A DNA stretch of 64,000 bases, taken from IMG/VR virus record IMGVR_UViG_3300033149_002311, positions 25,265-89,264 of that record, one strand, 5' to 3'. The number at the start of each line of letters is the position of its first letter. Position 1 is the first letter of the stretch. Shown here piece by piece: positions 1-7,364 of the stretch. The position numbers and the translations under genes are program-made. The notes under the pieces were generated by a model. That model was not told the DNA's origin. It ran no database searches and saw only the letters and a list, made by a program, of their open reading frames with translations. This DNA comes from a virus.

Positions 1-245
1 TTGAATTTAGTTGAGGATTTCCATAGAATATGATTAATGCATTTATCAATGCATTTAAAGTATTCCATAGGGTTGTGCTTTCATGCACAGCAGTGGAAGA
101 AACGCGGACACCCGTAAATATCCGCGTAATTATAGAAAAATACAAATGGCCAATACTGCCTTGGGGGTCCTTGCCTCCCCCTGACACTTAGCTAGGGTAA
201 CGGGAACGGGGAAAAATTAAGAGAGAATTAGAGGGAAGTGTAATA
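1..245 (+). promoter_or_regulatory. Noncoding leader with three hairpins
   Basis: No convincing gene lies before position 246. Three local hairpins can be drawn on the plus strand: TGTGC 74-78 with GCACA 85-89, ACGCGGA 102-108 with TCCGCGT 121-127, and GGGGG 163-167 with CCCCC 177-181. A direct repeat of ATGCATTT occurs near 38-55. I could not find a good -10/-35 pair, so transcription may enter from outside the window. The stretch could be an untranslated leader of the rightward operon. Confidence 0.4.
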
Positions 246-464
246 ATGGAAATTGATAAAGTTTATAGAATCGATCATTCCCGTAAGGGTATTTTTATAC
301 TAAAAATCACCAGTCAGGATGACACATGGACTACTGGTGTGATTGTTGAAGGTAAGACCACCACCCTCAACCCAGCTAATTCATGCGGGGAAGGTGAAAA
401 GGTGACTCTGCGTACTGCATTCATTCGGTCTGCCAAAGAAATAGGGCTTAAAGATCATGGCTAG
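246..464 (+). CDS. Hypothetical 72-aa protein
   Basis: I do not recognise this protein. The ATG follows a purine-rich ribosome binding site (GAGGGAAG) by about eight bases. The sequence is predicted to be mostly beta strand at its N-terminus (KVYRIDHSRKGIFILKI), which suggests a small SH3-like or OB-like fold, but that is only an impression. It opens the first rightward gene run and overlaps the start of the next gene by 8 bases, so the two are probably translationally coupled. Confidence 0.75.
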   Translation: MEIDKVYRIDHSRKGIFILKITSQDDTWTTGVIVEGKTTTLNPANSCGEGEKVTLRTAFIRSAKEIGLKDHG

Positions 465-1083
465 TGTTAATGGACTGTCCGCTGGTTATGTGCCAGAGAC
501 CCCACCAGAACCGCCCAAGAAAAAGCGGAAACGTAAAAAGGCATTAGGGGGGCATACCTGCGAGGCTTGTGGTGAGGACTACACAGCCAAGGTATCTGTA
601 TTTTATACCCCTGATGAGCATGGTACTTATTGTCTGGGCTGTATGGCTTTCTTTGGGATGGGACAATGGGGAGCGGGTTGCACCAATGTTGATCCCAAGA
701 CCACAATCAAGAAGTTGGCTGAGATCAAGGAGGCCCAGTGGGCGATCATGTTGGCCAGTCGAAGGTTCGGCGGGGCCGTGTACAACACAATTGAATTGGG
801 CTTTGGTGATGTGTTTAAGGTTACTAGAGTGGGGGGTAAATCGGGAGGTCCGAAGTGTACTTTGAAAGAAGCACATTCCCGCTTTAGCATTGATGTGGCT
901 GTAGGGGAAGAGCGAGTTACCCTGTACCCACATGAAGTAGCAGCGATGCCCTTTTTGGATATACTGCAATTGAAAAATGGGGGGCTGTACGAAGAGAGTT
1001 TTGTGACCCCGGAAGACCAGGGGTATTTTAACCCCACTAAAAAAGGAAAGGCTGAGATTATCGATACCTTTGGAGATAGATAA
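457..1083 (+). CDS. Zinc-finger protein with basic N-terminal stretch
   Basis: This 208-aa protein has a lysine/arginine-rich segment (PPKKKRKRKK, residues about 19-28), then a CxxC pair (CEAC) and a second CxxC (CLGC) about 24 residues later. Together these look like one zinc-binding ribbon. The C-terminal half contains GGKSGGPK, which recurs in the unrelated-looking protein at 12589-12894. DNA or RNA binding is plausible from the basic tail plus zinc ribbon. No specific family was recognised. It overlaps the preceding gene and its stop overlaps the next start (TAATG). Confidence 0.75.
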   Translation: MASVNGLSAGYVPETPPEPPKKKRKRKKALGGHTCEACGEDYTAKVSVFYTPDEHGTYCLGCMAFFGMGQWGAGCTNVDPKTTIKKLAEIKEAQWAIMLASRRFGGAVYNTIELGFGDVFKVTRVGGKSGGPKCTLKEAHSRFSIDVAVGEERVTLYPHEVAAMPFLDILQLKNGGLYEESFVTPEDQGYFNPTKKGKAEIIDTFGDR

Positions 1084-1418
1084 TGAATAAGCATAAGGAC
1101 TGTAAAAGAGGTTTCATCCAACTCTCAAGAGCTTGGTACGCAGATGCGTGTTTAAAGGGTATTGATGATATAACGATCGGTTTCTACCACCCGGAAGGTG
1201 GGACAACTGGGGAATTTTCGATTAAATGGGAAAAACTAGGTGGTAAGGTGGTACCTAAACTCACTGCATTCGATGATGCTTGGGATGCTTTATTAAATTT
1301 TAAGGACTTACTGGAATTGATGGCTACTGTTGATAGTCAAAACATCACACCGAACGAATTCTGTATATTGTTAAGGTCTCTTGGCATTGAAGATAGAACG
1401 AAGGAAATAAGAAATTGA
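1083..1418 (+). CDS. Hypothetical 111-aa protein
   Basis: The ATG shares one base with the upstream TAA (TAATG), a sign of translational coupling. The protein has a mixed alpha/beta appearance with a tryptophan-containing amphipathic middle (DDAWDALLNFKDLLELM). No catalytic motif or known family was recognised. It is part of the run of small early genes. Confidence 0.7.
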   Translation: MNKHKDCKRGFIQLSRAWYADACLKGIDDITIGFYHPEGGTTGEFSIKWEKLGGKVVPKLTAFDDAWDALLNFKDLLELMATVDSQNITPNEFCILLRSLGIEDRTKEIRN

Positions 1419-1495
1419 AAGGTATAATTATCACTATATTACTAACAGCGTTTATTATTTGGTTATTCGAATCAGATATAGCATATATGGGGTGA
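1415..1495 (+). CDS. Single-pass membrane peptide, 26 aa
   Basis: A TTG codon overlapping the upstream TGA (TTGA) opens a 26-codon frame with an AAGGAAATAAG ribosome binding site just upstream. The peptide is a lysine followed by a run of hydrophobic residues (GIIITILLTAFIIWLF) and a short acidic tail, which is what a one-pass inner membrane peptide looks like. Its stop at 1493-1495 lies three bases before the next gene. The fit to the gap and the coupling argue for a real gene. The non-ATG start and small size keep confidence moderate. Confidence 0.5.
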   Translation: MKGIIITILLTAFIIWLFESDIAYMG

Positions 1496-1498
1496 TCA

Positions 1499-1717
1499 AT
1501 GGACGTTAATGAAATATTGATAGCGCGAAAACAACTGAATAAGGATATATGGGTATTGCTTAATGATTTTGAAAAAACAACTGGCATGGAAGTTAGTTGT
1601 GTGGATTTAACAAAGCATAAAGTTAAATTTGGGAGAGAAATTGTTGGGGGCGTGGGCGTGGAATTACAGTTATCTATTTATTTAAACCCAATACCTGATG
1701 ACTCATTTAATAGGTAG
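1499..1717 (+). CDS. Hypothetical 72-aa protein
   Basis: ATG start with GGGGTGAT upstream as ribosome binding site. The N-terminus is helical (NEILIARKQLNKDIWVLLNDF) and the C-terminus probably forms strands. No known family was recognised. It is the last gene before the promoter at 1721-1749. Confidence 0.7.
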   Translation: MDVNEILIARKQLNKDIWVLLNDFEKTTGMEVSCVDLTKHKVKFGREIVGGVGVELQLSIYLNPIPDDSFNR

Positions 1718-1720
1718 TGG

Positions 1721-1749
1721 TTATCAGCAGCCCATGTCCGTGGTATACT
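1721..1749 (+). promoter_or_regulatory. Sigma70-like promoter, extended -10
   Basis: -35 TTATCA (1721-1726), 17-base spacer, -10 TATACT (1744-1749) preceded by TGG, which makes an extended -10. A GAGGAG ribosome binding site and the ATG at 1766 follow directly. The architecture matches six other promoters in the window. Confidence 0.75.
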
Positions 1750-1765
1750 ATATAGAGGAGCGTAT

Positions 1766-1966
1766 ATGACTGATATCACAGATATCGATATTGGTAAATC
1801 CAACGAGCGTCTTGCTGCAGTTGAAGCTATGAGGCGTGATTATAATGCAATTGTTGAACAAGTTAAGATAGTAGCTAAGATTAGAAAGGCCAGTTTTGAT
1901 GCCCACATCGAAGAGGGGTTTACGCCGGGACAGGCATTAAGATTATGTCAATCAATGACAATATAA
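1766..1966 (+). CDS. Hypothetical 66-aa protein
   Basis: First gene after its own promoter, with a strong GAGGAG ribosome binding site. The protein is almost entirely helical and charged (residues about 12-45), consistent with a short coiled coil or helical bundle. The C-terminal part (EEGFTPGQALRLCQSM) resembles a short helix-turn-helix-like tail seen in many small phage proteins, without a specific match. Confidence 0.7.
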   Translation: MTDITDIDIGKSNERLAAVEAMRRDYNAIVEQVKIVAKIRKASFDAHIEEGFTPGQALRLCQSMTI

Positions 1967-1976
1967 GGGGAGTGAA

Positions 1977-2306
1977 ATGAATACAGAAAATATGATTAAT
2001 GTAACACACCTAGACACACGTAAGTTGATTAAAAGTGTATATGAGATAAGTGTACCTGTAGGTATGGGGTTTCTTCAGGCAGTTGGTGGTAGTCTAAGTG
2101 ACGAGGATACCGACGCGATCATCGCAGATGGTGGTACAAGATTTTTTAATGGTCAGCGTTGTATCGTGTCGATGGATTATATCTATGGTCGTCAATGTAA
2201 ATTTGGAATTTTTGAAGATGAACAAGGTGAACGTTGGATTAGAAATGAATGGTATGACCATACACCCACTCAACTTGAAAAATTACTGGAAATGGCGGCA
2301 TCATGA
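1977..2306 (+). CDS. Hypothetical 109-aa protein
   Basis: Strong ribosome binding site AAGGGGAG precedes the ATG. The protein has a short N-terminal tail, a glycine-rich loop (AVGGSLSDED) and a C-terminal acidic, tryptophan-containing section. No known family was recognised. Its stop overlaps the next start as ATGA. Confidence 0.7.
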   Translation: MNTENMINVTHLDTRKLIKSVYEISVPVGMGFLQAVGGSLSDEDTDAIIADGGTRFFNGQRCIVSMDYIYGRQCKFGIFEDEQGERWIRNEWYDHTPTQLEKLLEMAAS

Positions 2307-2632
2307 ACGCTAATATCGAGAAGATGCGAGAACTGGCCGAAGAAGATTTATCCAATCTGTCAAAAATAACCACGATTGAAGAATTAGGCGATTATATGAA
2401 TTCATTAACTGATGATTTTATGTTAGTTATGAATGAAATTACCAACGGTGGGAAGATTAGCATCAGAATAATCGGCATGATATCTGATATCATGATACAA
2501 TATAAATTCTTCTTTGAGGCATATTCTGAAAACAAATCAGTGATCGAAATGGTCAGTGTGATAATGGCCAATAGACGTAAATTTCTAGAAGACGTATTCA
2601 AGGTGATGGAGGAGGATGCCAATGGGGTGTAA
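2303..2632 (+). CDS. Hypothetical helical 109-aa protein
   Basis: ATGA overlap with the upstream gene. The sequence is strongly alpha-helical, with many Met, Ile and Glu residues and a moderately hydrophobic central part (IRIIGMISDIMIQYKFFFEA). That part could be membrane-associated but is short of a clear transmembrane helix. No family was recognised. Confidence 0.7.
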   Translation: MNANIEKMRELAEEDLSNLSKITTIEELGDYMNSLTDDFMLVMNEITNGGKISIRIIGMISDIMIQYKFFFEAYSENKSVIEMVSVIMANRRKFLEDVFKVMEEDANGV

Positions 2633-2726
2633 TATGGAAAGCGTTATTCGGATAGATTATCAAATAAAAGAGTTGTAAGAGAAGAGGCAATTAATTATCG
2701 AGAAGGTTATTGATAAGTATTGCCCA

Positions 2727-3041
2727 GTGAAAATAGGTGACGTAGTTATAGTTAATGGTTATTCGTATGGAGGTAAAAGGATGGATATTGAGGTAGCAGC
2801 GGCTAAAACAAAGAGCCTTATTTATTCAAGGAGAGGGTCAGAAGCATTTGAAGTCTTTGAAAATTTCCCGCGCAAAAAATCCGCCCTCCTTCATGTGATG
2901 ATATTACTGGATGCAGTTGAATCTGGGCAAAAGGTAGTGGGGGAAAAAGCTAACCGTTGGCTCGGGTGGTCGCAATGTGCTGCATATAATTCTGGTGTAG
3001 TTACTTTAGATGAAATGAAGCAAATTAATAATGAGGCATAG
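2727..3041 (+). CDS. Hypothetical 104-aa protein, GTG start uncertain
   Basis: The frame opens with GTG at 2727 (MKIGDVVIVNGYSYGG), but no good ribosome binding site sits at the usual distance. The nearest GAGAAGG lies about 20 bases upstream, and the region 2633-2726 holds no other convincing gene. The N-terminus looks like a small beta-barrel (KOW or SH3-like), and the rest is helical. No function was recognised. Confidence 0.6.
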   Translation: MKIGDVVIVNGYSYGGKRMDIEVAAAKTKSLIYSRRGSEAFEVFENFPRKKSALLHVMILLDAVESGQKVVGEKANRWLGWSQCAAYNSGVVTLDEMKQINNEA

Positions 3042-3042
3042 T

Positions 3043-3237
3043 ATGTATATAACATATGATTGTTATTTTGAATTCAATGGAACAAAGACAGTTGTAAAGT
3101 CTAATAGGGGGATCAGTACCTTTAAAGACGGATTTTGGGTTACTGATTTACTTCAATTGTCGCAGAAATCATTAGATAATATATATTGGATACCACCCTC
3201 CAGAATATTACACATTACAAAAGTAAATGAACATTAA
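3043..3237 (+). CDS. Hypothetical 64-aa protein
   Basis: I chose the ATG at 3043 because GAGG (3033-3036) sits at ribosome-binding distance and the preceding gene stops at 3041. An in-frame ATG at 3031 is the alternative. The protein is beta-rich with several aromatic residues. No family was recognised. Confidence 0.6.
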   Translation: MYITYDCYFEFNGTKTVVKSNRGISTFKDGFWVTDLLQLSQKSLDNIYWIPPSRILHITKVNEH

Positions 3238-3466
3238 AATCGAATTACTTGATAGGGATGGTAACGTTCTTGCTACAACGGAAACGCCTAGTAATCATAA
3301 GCCCGTTGGGATGTATATTAATGGGGCTGCTAAAATTTATCGCGCTCGATATACACTCGAAGGTTGCGTATCATATGGGTTAATAGAGCCTGAAACATTG
3401 GCCCGTGGTTATATAACCATTCACCCAGGACCAAAGGGATTTTTAGAATTCAATGAATCGCGATGA
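3227..3466 (+). CDS. Hypothetical 79-aa protein
   Basis: Overlaps the previous gene by 11 bases and the next by 14. The N-terminus (NIKIELLDRDGNVLATTETP) reads as a beta hairpin, and the whole protein is probably a small beta domain. No function was recognised. Confidence 0.65.
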   Translation: MNIKIELLDRDGNVLATTETPSNHKPVGMYINGAAKIYRARYTLEGCVSYGLIEPETLARGYITIHPGPKGFLEFNESR

Positions 3467-3740
3467 ATTAATGAAATTATCCGCGGATAAGGCCCTTAAG
3501 GAGTTAGATTGGGATAGTATAGAATATTTATTTAAACCAAGAAACATGGGTGCTCTGTTGTTGCGCCTTGATTTCGAAGGGTTTAAAAATAAAGTGTATG
3601 AGGCATTCGTTGATGATTCACCGACTGCCATGCCACACCGATTTAGAGGGCAATATTGGCCAGCATGGCATTCAGCGATCGAAGTAGAAGAATTCTACAG
3701 GGTAATTAAAGCTAAGCATGATGAATTATTGGGTCATTGA
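3453..3740 (+). CDS. Hypothetical 95-aa protein
   Basis: Helical, acidic N-terminus and an aromatic-rich centre (RFRGQYWPAWHS). It overlaps both neighbours, as is usual in this operon. No family was recognised. Confidence 0.65.
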   Translation: MNRDELMKLSADKALKELDWDSIEYLFKPRNMGALLLRLDFEGFKNKVYEAFVDDSPTAMPHRFRGQYWPAWHSAIEVEEFYRVIKAKHDELLGH

Positions 3741-4131
3741 TAAACGCGATTTGAGCATTACCGGTCCGGTTAAATCCGTAGATCATGTTTCGAATATGGA
3801 TTTTCACTTGGTAGTAATCACGAATTGGTATGATGTAAAAGCACAATTTACACCCACCCAAAAAGAAGATTTATTTGAAAAACTAAAAAATTCACGTAAA
3901 TATCCCATGTGCATCGACCAAGCGATATTTTGGGCTCTACCGGGGAACAAGAAACCGAAAGCGATAAGGAGAGCCCCCACGACGACCGACAGTGCCACAC
4001 TGGACGAGGTATATCGGCAGGCAGCGGGAGTCCTAGGAGAGCCAGAGAAGGCTCTCCGGGATAGATATGCACACCTAGGTGCTGGTCTACAGTCCATGAA
4101 CCTCAGGAATAGGATGAGAAAGTATGATTAA
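3718..4131 (+). CDS. Hypothetical 137-aa protein with GC-rich 3' half
   Basis: Two adjacent ATG codons (3718 and 3721) could start this gene. The first 70 residues are a mixed domain (MNYWVIDKRDLSITGPV). The C-terminal 60 residues are arginine-rich and helical. From about 3955 to 4075 the base composition becomes much richer in G and C than the neighbours. The same stretch contains a perfect 8-bp hairpin (4036-4043 with 4050-4057, loop AGAGAA). The reason is not evident. Confidence 0.65.
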   Translation: MMNYWVIDKRDLSITGPVKSVDHVSNMDFHLVVITNWYDVKAQFTPTQKEDLFEKLKNSRKYPMCIDQAIFWALPGNKKPKAIRRAPTTTDSATLDEVYRQAAGVLGEPEKALRDRYAHLGAGLQSMNLRNRMRKYD

Positions 4132-4543
4132 TGATTGGATTAATGGTGGTATCGAACTGGTTGGTGCATATTTCACGTGGATGAATGCTTGGGTATTATA
4201 TAAAGATCGGGAAATAAAAGGTATATACTGGCCCGCTATGGCTTTTTTTGCATTTTGGGGCTTATGGAATCTTTATTATTACCCCAGCTTAGATCAGTGG
4301 GTGAGTTTCGCAGCAGGAATCGTATTAGTAGCAGGTAATTTAACTTGGGTAGTGATGGCTATTAATATTAAATATGGAATGTATGATTATATTTGGTGGC
4401 ATTGGATTATAAAGGGTAATTTTTGGCATAAAAGGATGAATTCCGCTTATTGGTACAATAGAACTAAAAATATAGATTCAGCGATAAGTTTATGTCAACA
4501 AAATCGTGATCGATATGAAAGATGTGAGGTTAAATACGGCTGA
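4124..4543 (+). CDS. Multi-pass membrane protein
   Basis: A 139-aa protein with three hydrophobic segments (about residues 9-27, 36-53 and 61-81) rich in tryptophan and tyrosine, then a charged cytoplasmic-looking tail. It lies two genes before a cell wall hydrolase. A holin role is possible, but the long soluble tail and tryptophan-rich helices are not typical, so I leave it as an unnamed membrane protein. Confidence 0.7.
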   Translation: MINDWINGGIELVGAYFTWMNAWVLYKDREIKGIYWPAMAFFAFWGLWNLYYYPSLDQWVSFAAGIVLVAGNLTWVVMAINIKYGMYDYIWWHWIIKGNFWHKRMNSAYWYNRTKNIDSAISLCQQNRDRYERCEVKYG

Positions 4544-4697
4544 TATAACAATGGAAGATATGATCAAGCAGATTGCTAAAGGTAATAATATCGATCTAGA
4601 TGTGGAAGCTATTAATACTATTAGGCGGTTGCGAAATGAAGGTGATACCCATGCTGCTAATGTTATTGAAAGATTGCTTATGGAGTTAAAGAAATGA
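4515..4697 (+). CDS. Hypothetical 60-aa protein
   Basis: Short helical protein that lies partly inside the end of the membrane protein gene and overlaps the start of the lysin gene (ATGA). An upstream GTG at 4506 is an alternative start. Neither start has a clear ribosome binding site, so translation may be coupled. No function was recognised. Confidence 0.55.
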   Translation: MKDVRLNTADITMEDMIKQIAKGNNIDLDVEAINTIRRLRNEGDTHAANVIERLLMELKK

Positions 4698-5086
4698 TTT
4701 CAGCCTTAATGTGCCTAGCACTTAATATTTATTTTGAAGCGGCAGTTGAATCAATCCCCGGTAAATGGGCAGTCGGTCAAGTAGTTATTAATAGAGTTGA
4801 AAGTAGACGATACCCCGATACTATTTGTAAAGTTATTAAACAATACAAACAGTTTTCGTGGTATTGGGATGGTAAGTCAGATAAACCAGATAAAAAATCA
4901 AAAGCTTGGAAGGATTCGTATAAAGTGGCTGAGATATTGATATATAACCGGTATAATGACATCCACGATTTTTCTGAAGGGGCTAGTCATTATTATAACC
5001 CAAATATAGCTAGCCCTAATTGGCAAAATTCAGGAAAATTGACAACTGTTATAGGTAATCACGTTTTTAGAAGATTAAAATTATAA
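4694..5086 (+). CDS. SleB/CwlJ-type cell wall hydrolase
   Basis: This 130-aa protein matches the Hydrolase_2 (SleB) family. It has the LALNIYFEA motif with the presumed catalytic glutamate near residue 15, then QVVINRV, a YPDTICKVIKQ segment and QFSWYWDG. The family acts on peptidoglycan, mostly as lytic transglycosylase-like enzymes. There is no export signal. It sits in the early operon, far from the amidase and holin-like genes of the late operon (30,458-31,400). It may serve as a second lysin or in early wall remodelling. The motif match is clear. The role is inferred. Confidence 0.8.
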   Translation: MISALMCLALNIYFEAAVESIPGKWAVGQVVINRVESRRYPDTICKVIKQYKQFSWYWDGKSDKPDKKSKAWKDSYKVAEILIYNRYNDIHDFSEGASHYYNPNIASPNWQNSGKLTTVIGNHVFRRLKL

Positions 5087-5095
5087 TCACACCCA

Positions 5096-5124
5096 TTGTC
5101 AGCGACATGTGGATGTGGTATACT
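5096..5124 (+). promoter_or_regulatory. Sigma70-like promoter, extended -10
   Basis: -35 TTGTCA (5096-5101), 17-base spacer, -10 TATACT (5119-5124) with TGG upstream. It precedes the gene starting at 5146. Confidence 0.8.
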
Positions 5125-5145
5125 AGCTTATAGGAGAGAGTGAGT

Positions 5146-5565
5146 ATGGGAACTAATTATTACGTAGAAGCAGAAATTGGTGATGCATGCCCGGTGTGCA
5201 AACACCGTAAAGAAATTGAGAAAGAATTACATATTGGTAAGTCATCCAGGGGGTGGTGTTTCGCCCTGCACTCGATTCCCGAACTAGGTTTAACCAACTG
5301 GCATAATTGGCAAGTTTTTCTTAAAGATAAATCCATTAAAAATGAATATAGAGAACAAATAACTCTCGATGAACTTTCAGATATCGTACTTAACAGAAGC
5401 CGCACTCCGTGTTGGGATCACCCACCACTTGCATACACTAGTTGGGAAAAATTCCATGAGTTAAATCATTCCATGGAAGGGCCGAATGGTATGATCCGTA
5501 GTGCGAGGAATGATGGCCACGGTGGTGATGAGCCTTGGGACTTATATGAGAATGAGTTTTGCTAA
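5146..5565 (+). CDS. Conserved phage MGTNYY protein with CxxC
   Basis: The protein begins MGTNYY and contains HIGKSSRGWCF, a signature of a small conserved hypothetical family found in many phages. An N-terminal CPVCKH and a C-terminal histidine/cysteine-rich area suggest metal binding. I prefer the ATG at 5146 over the GTG at 5140, because TAGGAGAG (5131-5138) is then at proper distance. The biochemical role of the family is unknown to me. Confidence 0.75.
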   Translation: MGTNYYVEAEIGDACPVCKHRKEIEKELHIGKSSRGWCFALHSIPELGLTNWHNWQVFLKDKSIKNEYREQITLDELSDIVLNRSRTPCWDHPPLAYTSWEKFHELNHSMEGPNGMIRSARNDGHGGDEPWDLYENEFC

Positions 5566-5951
5566 TGAACAGACGCACCTTTTTAAAGTTGGTTGCTGGA
5601 GCTATCATTACTCCTTATGTCGTGCAAGCGAACATACCGGAATATAAATCGGGGCCAGATGGTTATCTGAAAGTCTATATTAAAACTAGTGATGGTGAGT
5701 TTGTTTACGAAGCCCCTTATACAATGGAAATTAAAGAGAATGTAATAAAATTATTATCTATTGAAGATTTGGTTATACACCCCAAAAAAGAAATCTATGT
5801 TAGAAGCATATCGGTGTCCATCCCTGATGATTTCAAGCCATACACTCATAGGAAAAAATTATTACTATGGGACGGATTTACACCAGTATCGGCAGATAGT
5901 AGTCTAACTATAGAGTGGGAAACTAATGGTATCATGGAGATCGCAATATAG
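5565..5951 (+). CDS. Putative exported protein with twin-arginine signal
   Basis: The N-terminus reads MNRRTFLKLVAGAIITPYVV followed by QA. That is a twin-arginine motif (RRTFLK), a hydrophobic core and an AxA-like cleavage site near residue 23. The remaining ~105 residues look beta-rich. Folded export through the host Tat pathway is inferred from these features. The start shares one base with the upstream stop (TAATG). Mature function was not recognised, and a periplasmic role such as host envelope modification is a guess. Confidence 0.65.
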   Translation: MNRRTFLKLVAGAIITPYVVQANIPEYKSGPDGYLKVYIKTSDGEFVYEAPYTMEIKENVIKLLSIEDLVIHPKKEIYVRSISVSIPDDFKPYTHRKKLLLWDGFTPVSADSSLTIEWETNGIMEIAI

Positions 5952-6160
5952 TGGCTAGTAAAGTCATAGATAAGATGGATGCTAATTTGGCAGAATTGAT
6001 GTCTTGGGTCCCAGATGAATTACATCAAGCATTAAAGCAGGCATACGTGCTGGGGGCAAGAGAAGTTTATAAAAGCACAATAAATATGCAGACCCTTTAT
6101 GAAGAGTATGATAATATGCTGAAAGGTAAATATCTGTGGGATAAGAAAGATTCGACGTAG
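5951..6160 (+). CDS. Hypothetical 69-aa protein
   Basis: GTG start overlapping the upstream TAG by one base, with GGAG nearby. All-helical, with no recognised family. Confidence 0.6.
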   Translation: MASKVIDKMDANLAELMSWVPDELHQALKQAYVLGAREVYKSTINMQTLYEEYDNMLKGKYLWDKKDST

Positions 6161-6165
6161 AGTGG

Positions 6166-6194
6166 TTGTATAGTACATATGACTGTGATATACT
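6166..6194 (+). promoter_or_regulatory. Sigma70-like promoter, extended -10
   Basis: -35 TTGTAT (6166-6171), 17-base spacer, -10 TATACT (6189-6194) with TGA upstream. It lies just after the preceding stop and before the ATG at 6217. Confidence 0.7.
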
Positions 6195-6216
6195 ATATAT
6201 AGAGGAGAGATTAATC

Positions 6217-6378
6217 ATGAAGAAAGAAGCAACGCATTTTCGAAAAGGTAAGACGATCCGTGGTCCTGAAGGTGATAAAACGTACCGATACCACAATGAA
6301 GCTAAACGTGCATCACGCGCCATCCAAAAGAGTGGTGGGATTTTACGTAATGTAGAGAAGTTCCCTAATGTCGGTTAA
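6217..6378 (+). CDS. Small basic protein, 53 aa
   Basis: ATG at 6217 with GAGGAGAG upstream and its own promoter at 6166. The peptide is strongly basic (FRKGKTIRGPEG, NEAKRASRAIQK), so nucleic acid or host protein binding is possible. No family was recognised. The start was chosen by ribosome binding site. A longer frame upstream would run through the promoter. Confidence 0.65.
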   Translation: MKKEATHFRKGKTIRGPEGDKTYRYHNEAKRASRAIQKSGGILRNVEKFPNVG

Positions 6379-6622
6379 TATTATAAAATCGAATGGTGAT
6401 CATGAAGCCAAAAAGTTTATCAACGTACCGACACTACAGGAATTACAGGAATTAATCGGGGGTTATATTAAAATAATTTGTTTAGGTGGCAATAGACAAA
6501 TGATTGTTGATGAAGATGGTTTACTTAAGGGTAAACTAGCCAATCAGGAAGCATCTGCACTAGCAAAGCGTTTAATTGTCGGGGATATAGTTATTCTCGA
6601 GGGAAGTCATAGAATATTATGA
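6368..6622 (+). CDS. DUF3846-like protein
   Basis: The pattern TLQELQELIGGYIKIICL, MIVDEDGLLKG and a closing GDIVILEG resembles DUF3846. This is a small phage and plasmid family of unknown function, usually 80-100 aa. Overlaps both neighbours by a few bases. Confidence 0.65.
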   Translation: MSVNIIKSNGDHEAKKFINVPTLQELQELIGGYIKIICLGGNRQMIVDEDGLLKGKLANQEASALAKRLIVGDIVILEGSHRIL

Positions 6623-6882
6623 ATCAGATGCAATTACGAAGAGAGCGAGATGTAGTATTCATTGCATTAGAGAAAAAATCCCGGAATGGTGTAACCGTTA
6701 AAGATTTAATGGAAAGTAACTCTGAATTATTCAATAACACCACCAACACCAGAGATTACATTAGAAATTTACGTAACAGGTGTGACTCGGTACAAGTAAG
6801 GATTCATCACAGTATAACGCATTATCATATAGCACCGAATTTATATGATATGTTTCATTTTAAACGGGAGAAAAGAGTATGA
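6619..6882 (+). CDS. Hypothetical, possible winged-helix protein
   Basis: An 87-aa protein whose order (ALEKKSRNGVTVKDLMESN, then a charged helix and a beta hairpin) resembles a winged helix-turn-helix. DNA binding is therefore possible but unproven. ATGA overlap with the upstream gene. Confidence 0.55.
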   Translation: MNQMQLRRERDVVFIALEKKSRNGVTVKDLMESNSELFNNTTNTRDYIRNLRNRCDSVQVRIHHSITHYHIAPNLYDMFHFKREKRV

Positions 6883-7364
6883 ATTTGCACGATTTGGTAT
6901 CAACACCACGTGGTAAAGGTAGAATAATAGCTTTAAGTGTCGATAAACGGGCTATCAGGGTCCGACATCCGGGTGCACGTGGTTATCGCGAATACCCAAT
7001 GTCGGATGTAAGTGTGGTGCATAAAGCCAAGAAAAAAGACAAGTCTTGGAAGTTTAAGGTAATGAACAGTAGTGCCATTGATTGGGATTTGGTTATCGAA
7101 GACTTAAATCGTGACAATCCGATACAGTTGATCACAATGAATGAACAGCGGTACGTGGCTGTGCACCATACTCTATTTATGAAAGCCGATGATATCGATA
7201 TGACGTTGCCTGCAGGTTTGACATCCATTGAATTGAAGGGTGCTACTATTTTTATTACTCCCGGCCATTTCTCGGCATGGGTGGACTGGGCTAGAAAAGT
7301 GAAGTCTGCTAAATGGGTGAATCGCAACCCATGTACTGTTGAAATTTCAATGCCAAGTATCTAA
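6879..7364 (+). CDS. Hypothetical 161-aa protein, SH3-like N-terminus
   Basis: The first 50 residues (DLVSTPRGKGRIIALSVDKR) look like a small SH3-type barrel of the kind often seen in phage early proteins. The remainder is an alpha/beta domain ending in a tryptophan-rich helix. It lies in a tight overlapping array upstream of a methyltransferase-like gene. No function was recognised. Confidence 0.6.
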   Translation: MNLHDLVSTPRGKGRIIALSVDKRAIRVRHPGARGYREYPMSDVSVVHKAKKKDKSWKFKVMNSSAIDWDLVIEDLNRDNPIQLITMNEQRYVAVHHTLFMKADDIDMTLPAGLTSIELKGATIFITPGHFSAWVDWARKVKSAKWVNRNPCTVEISMPSI

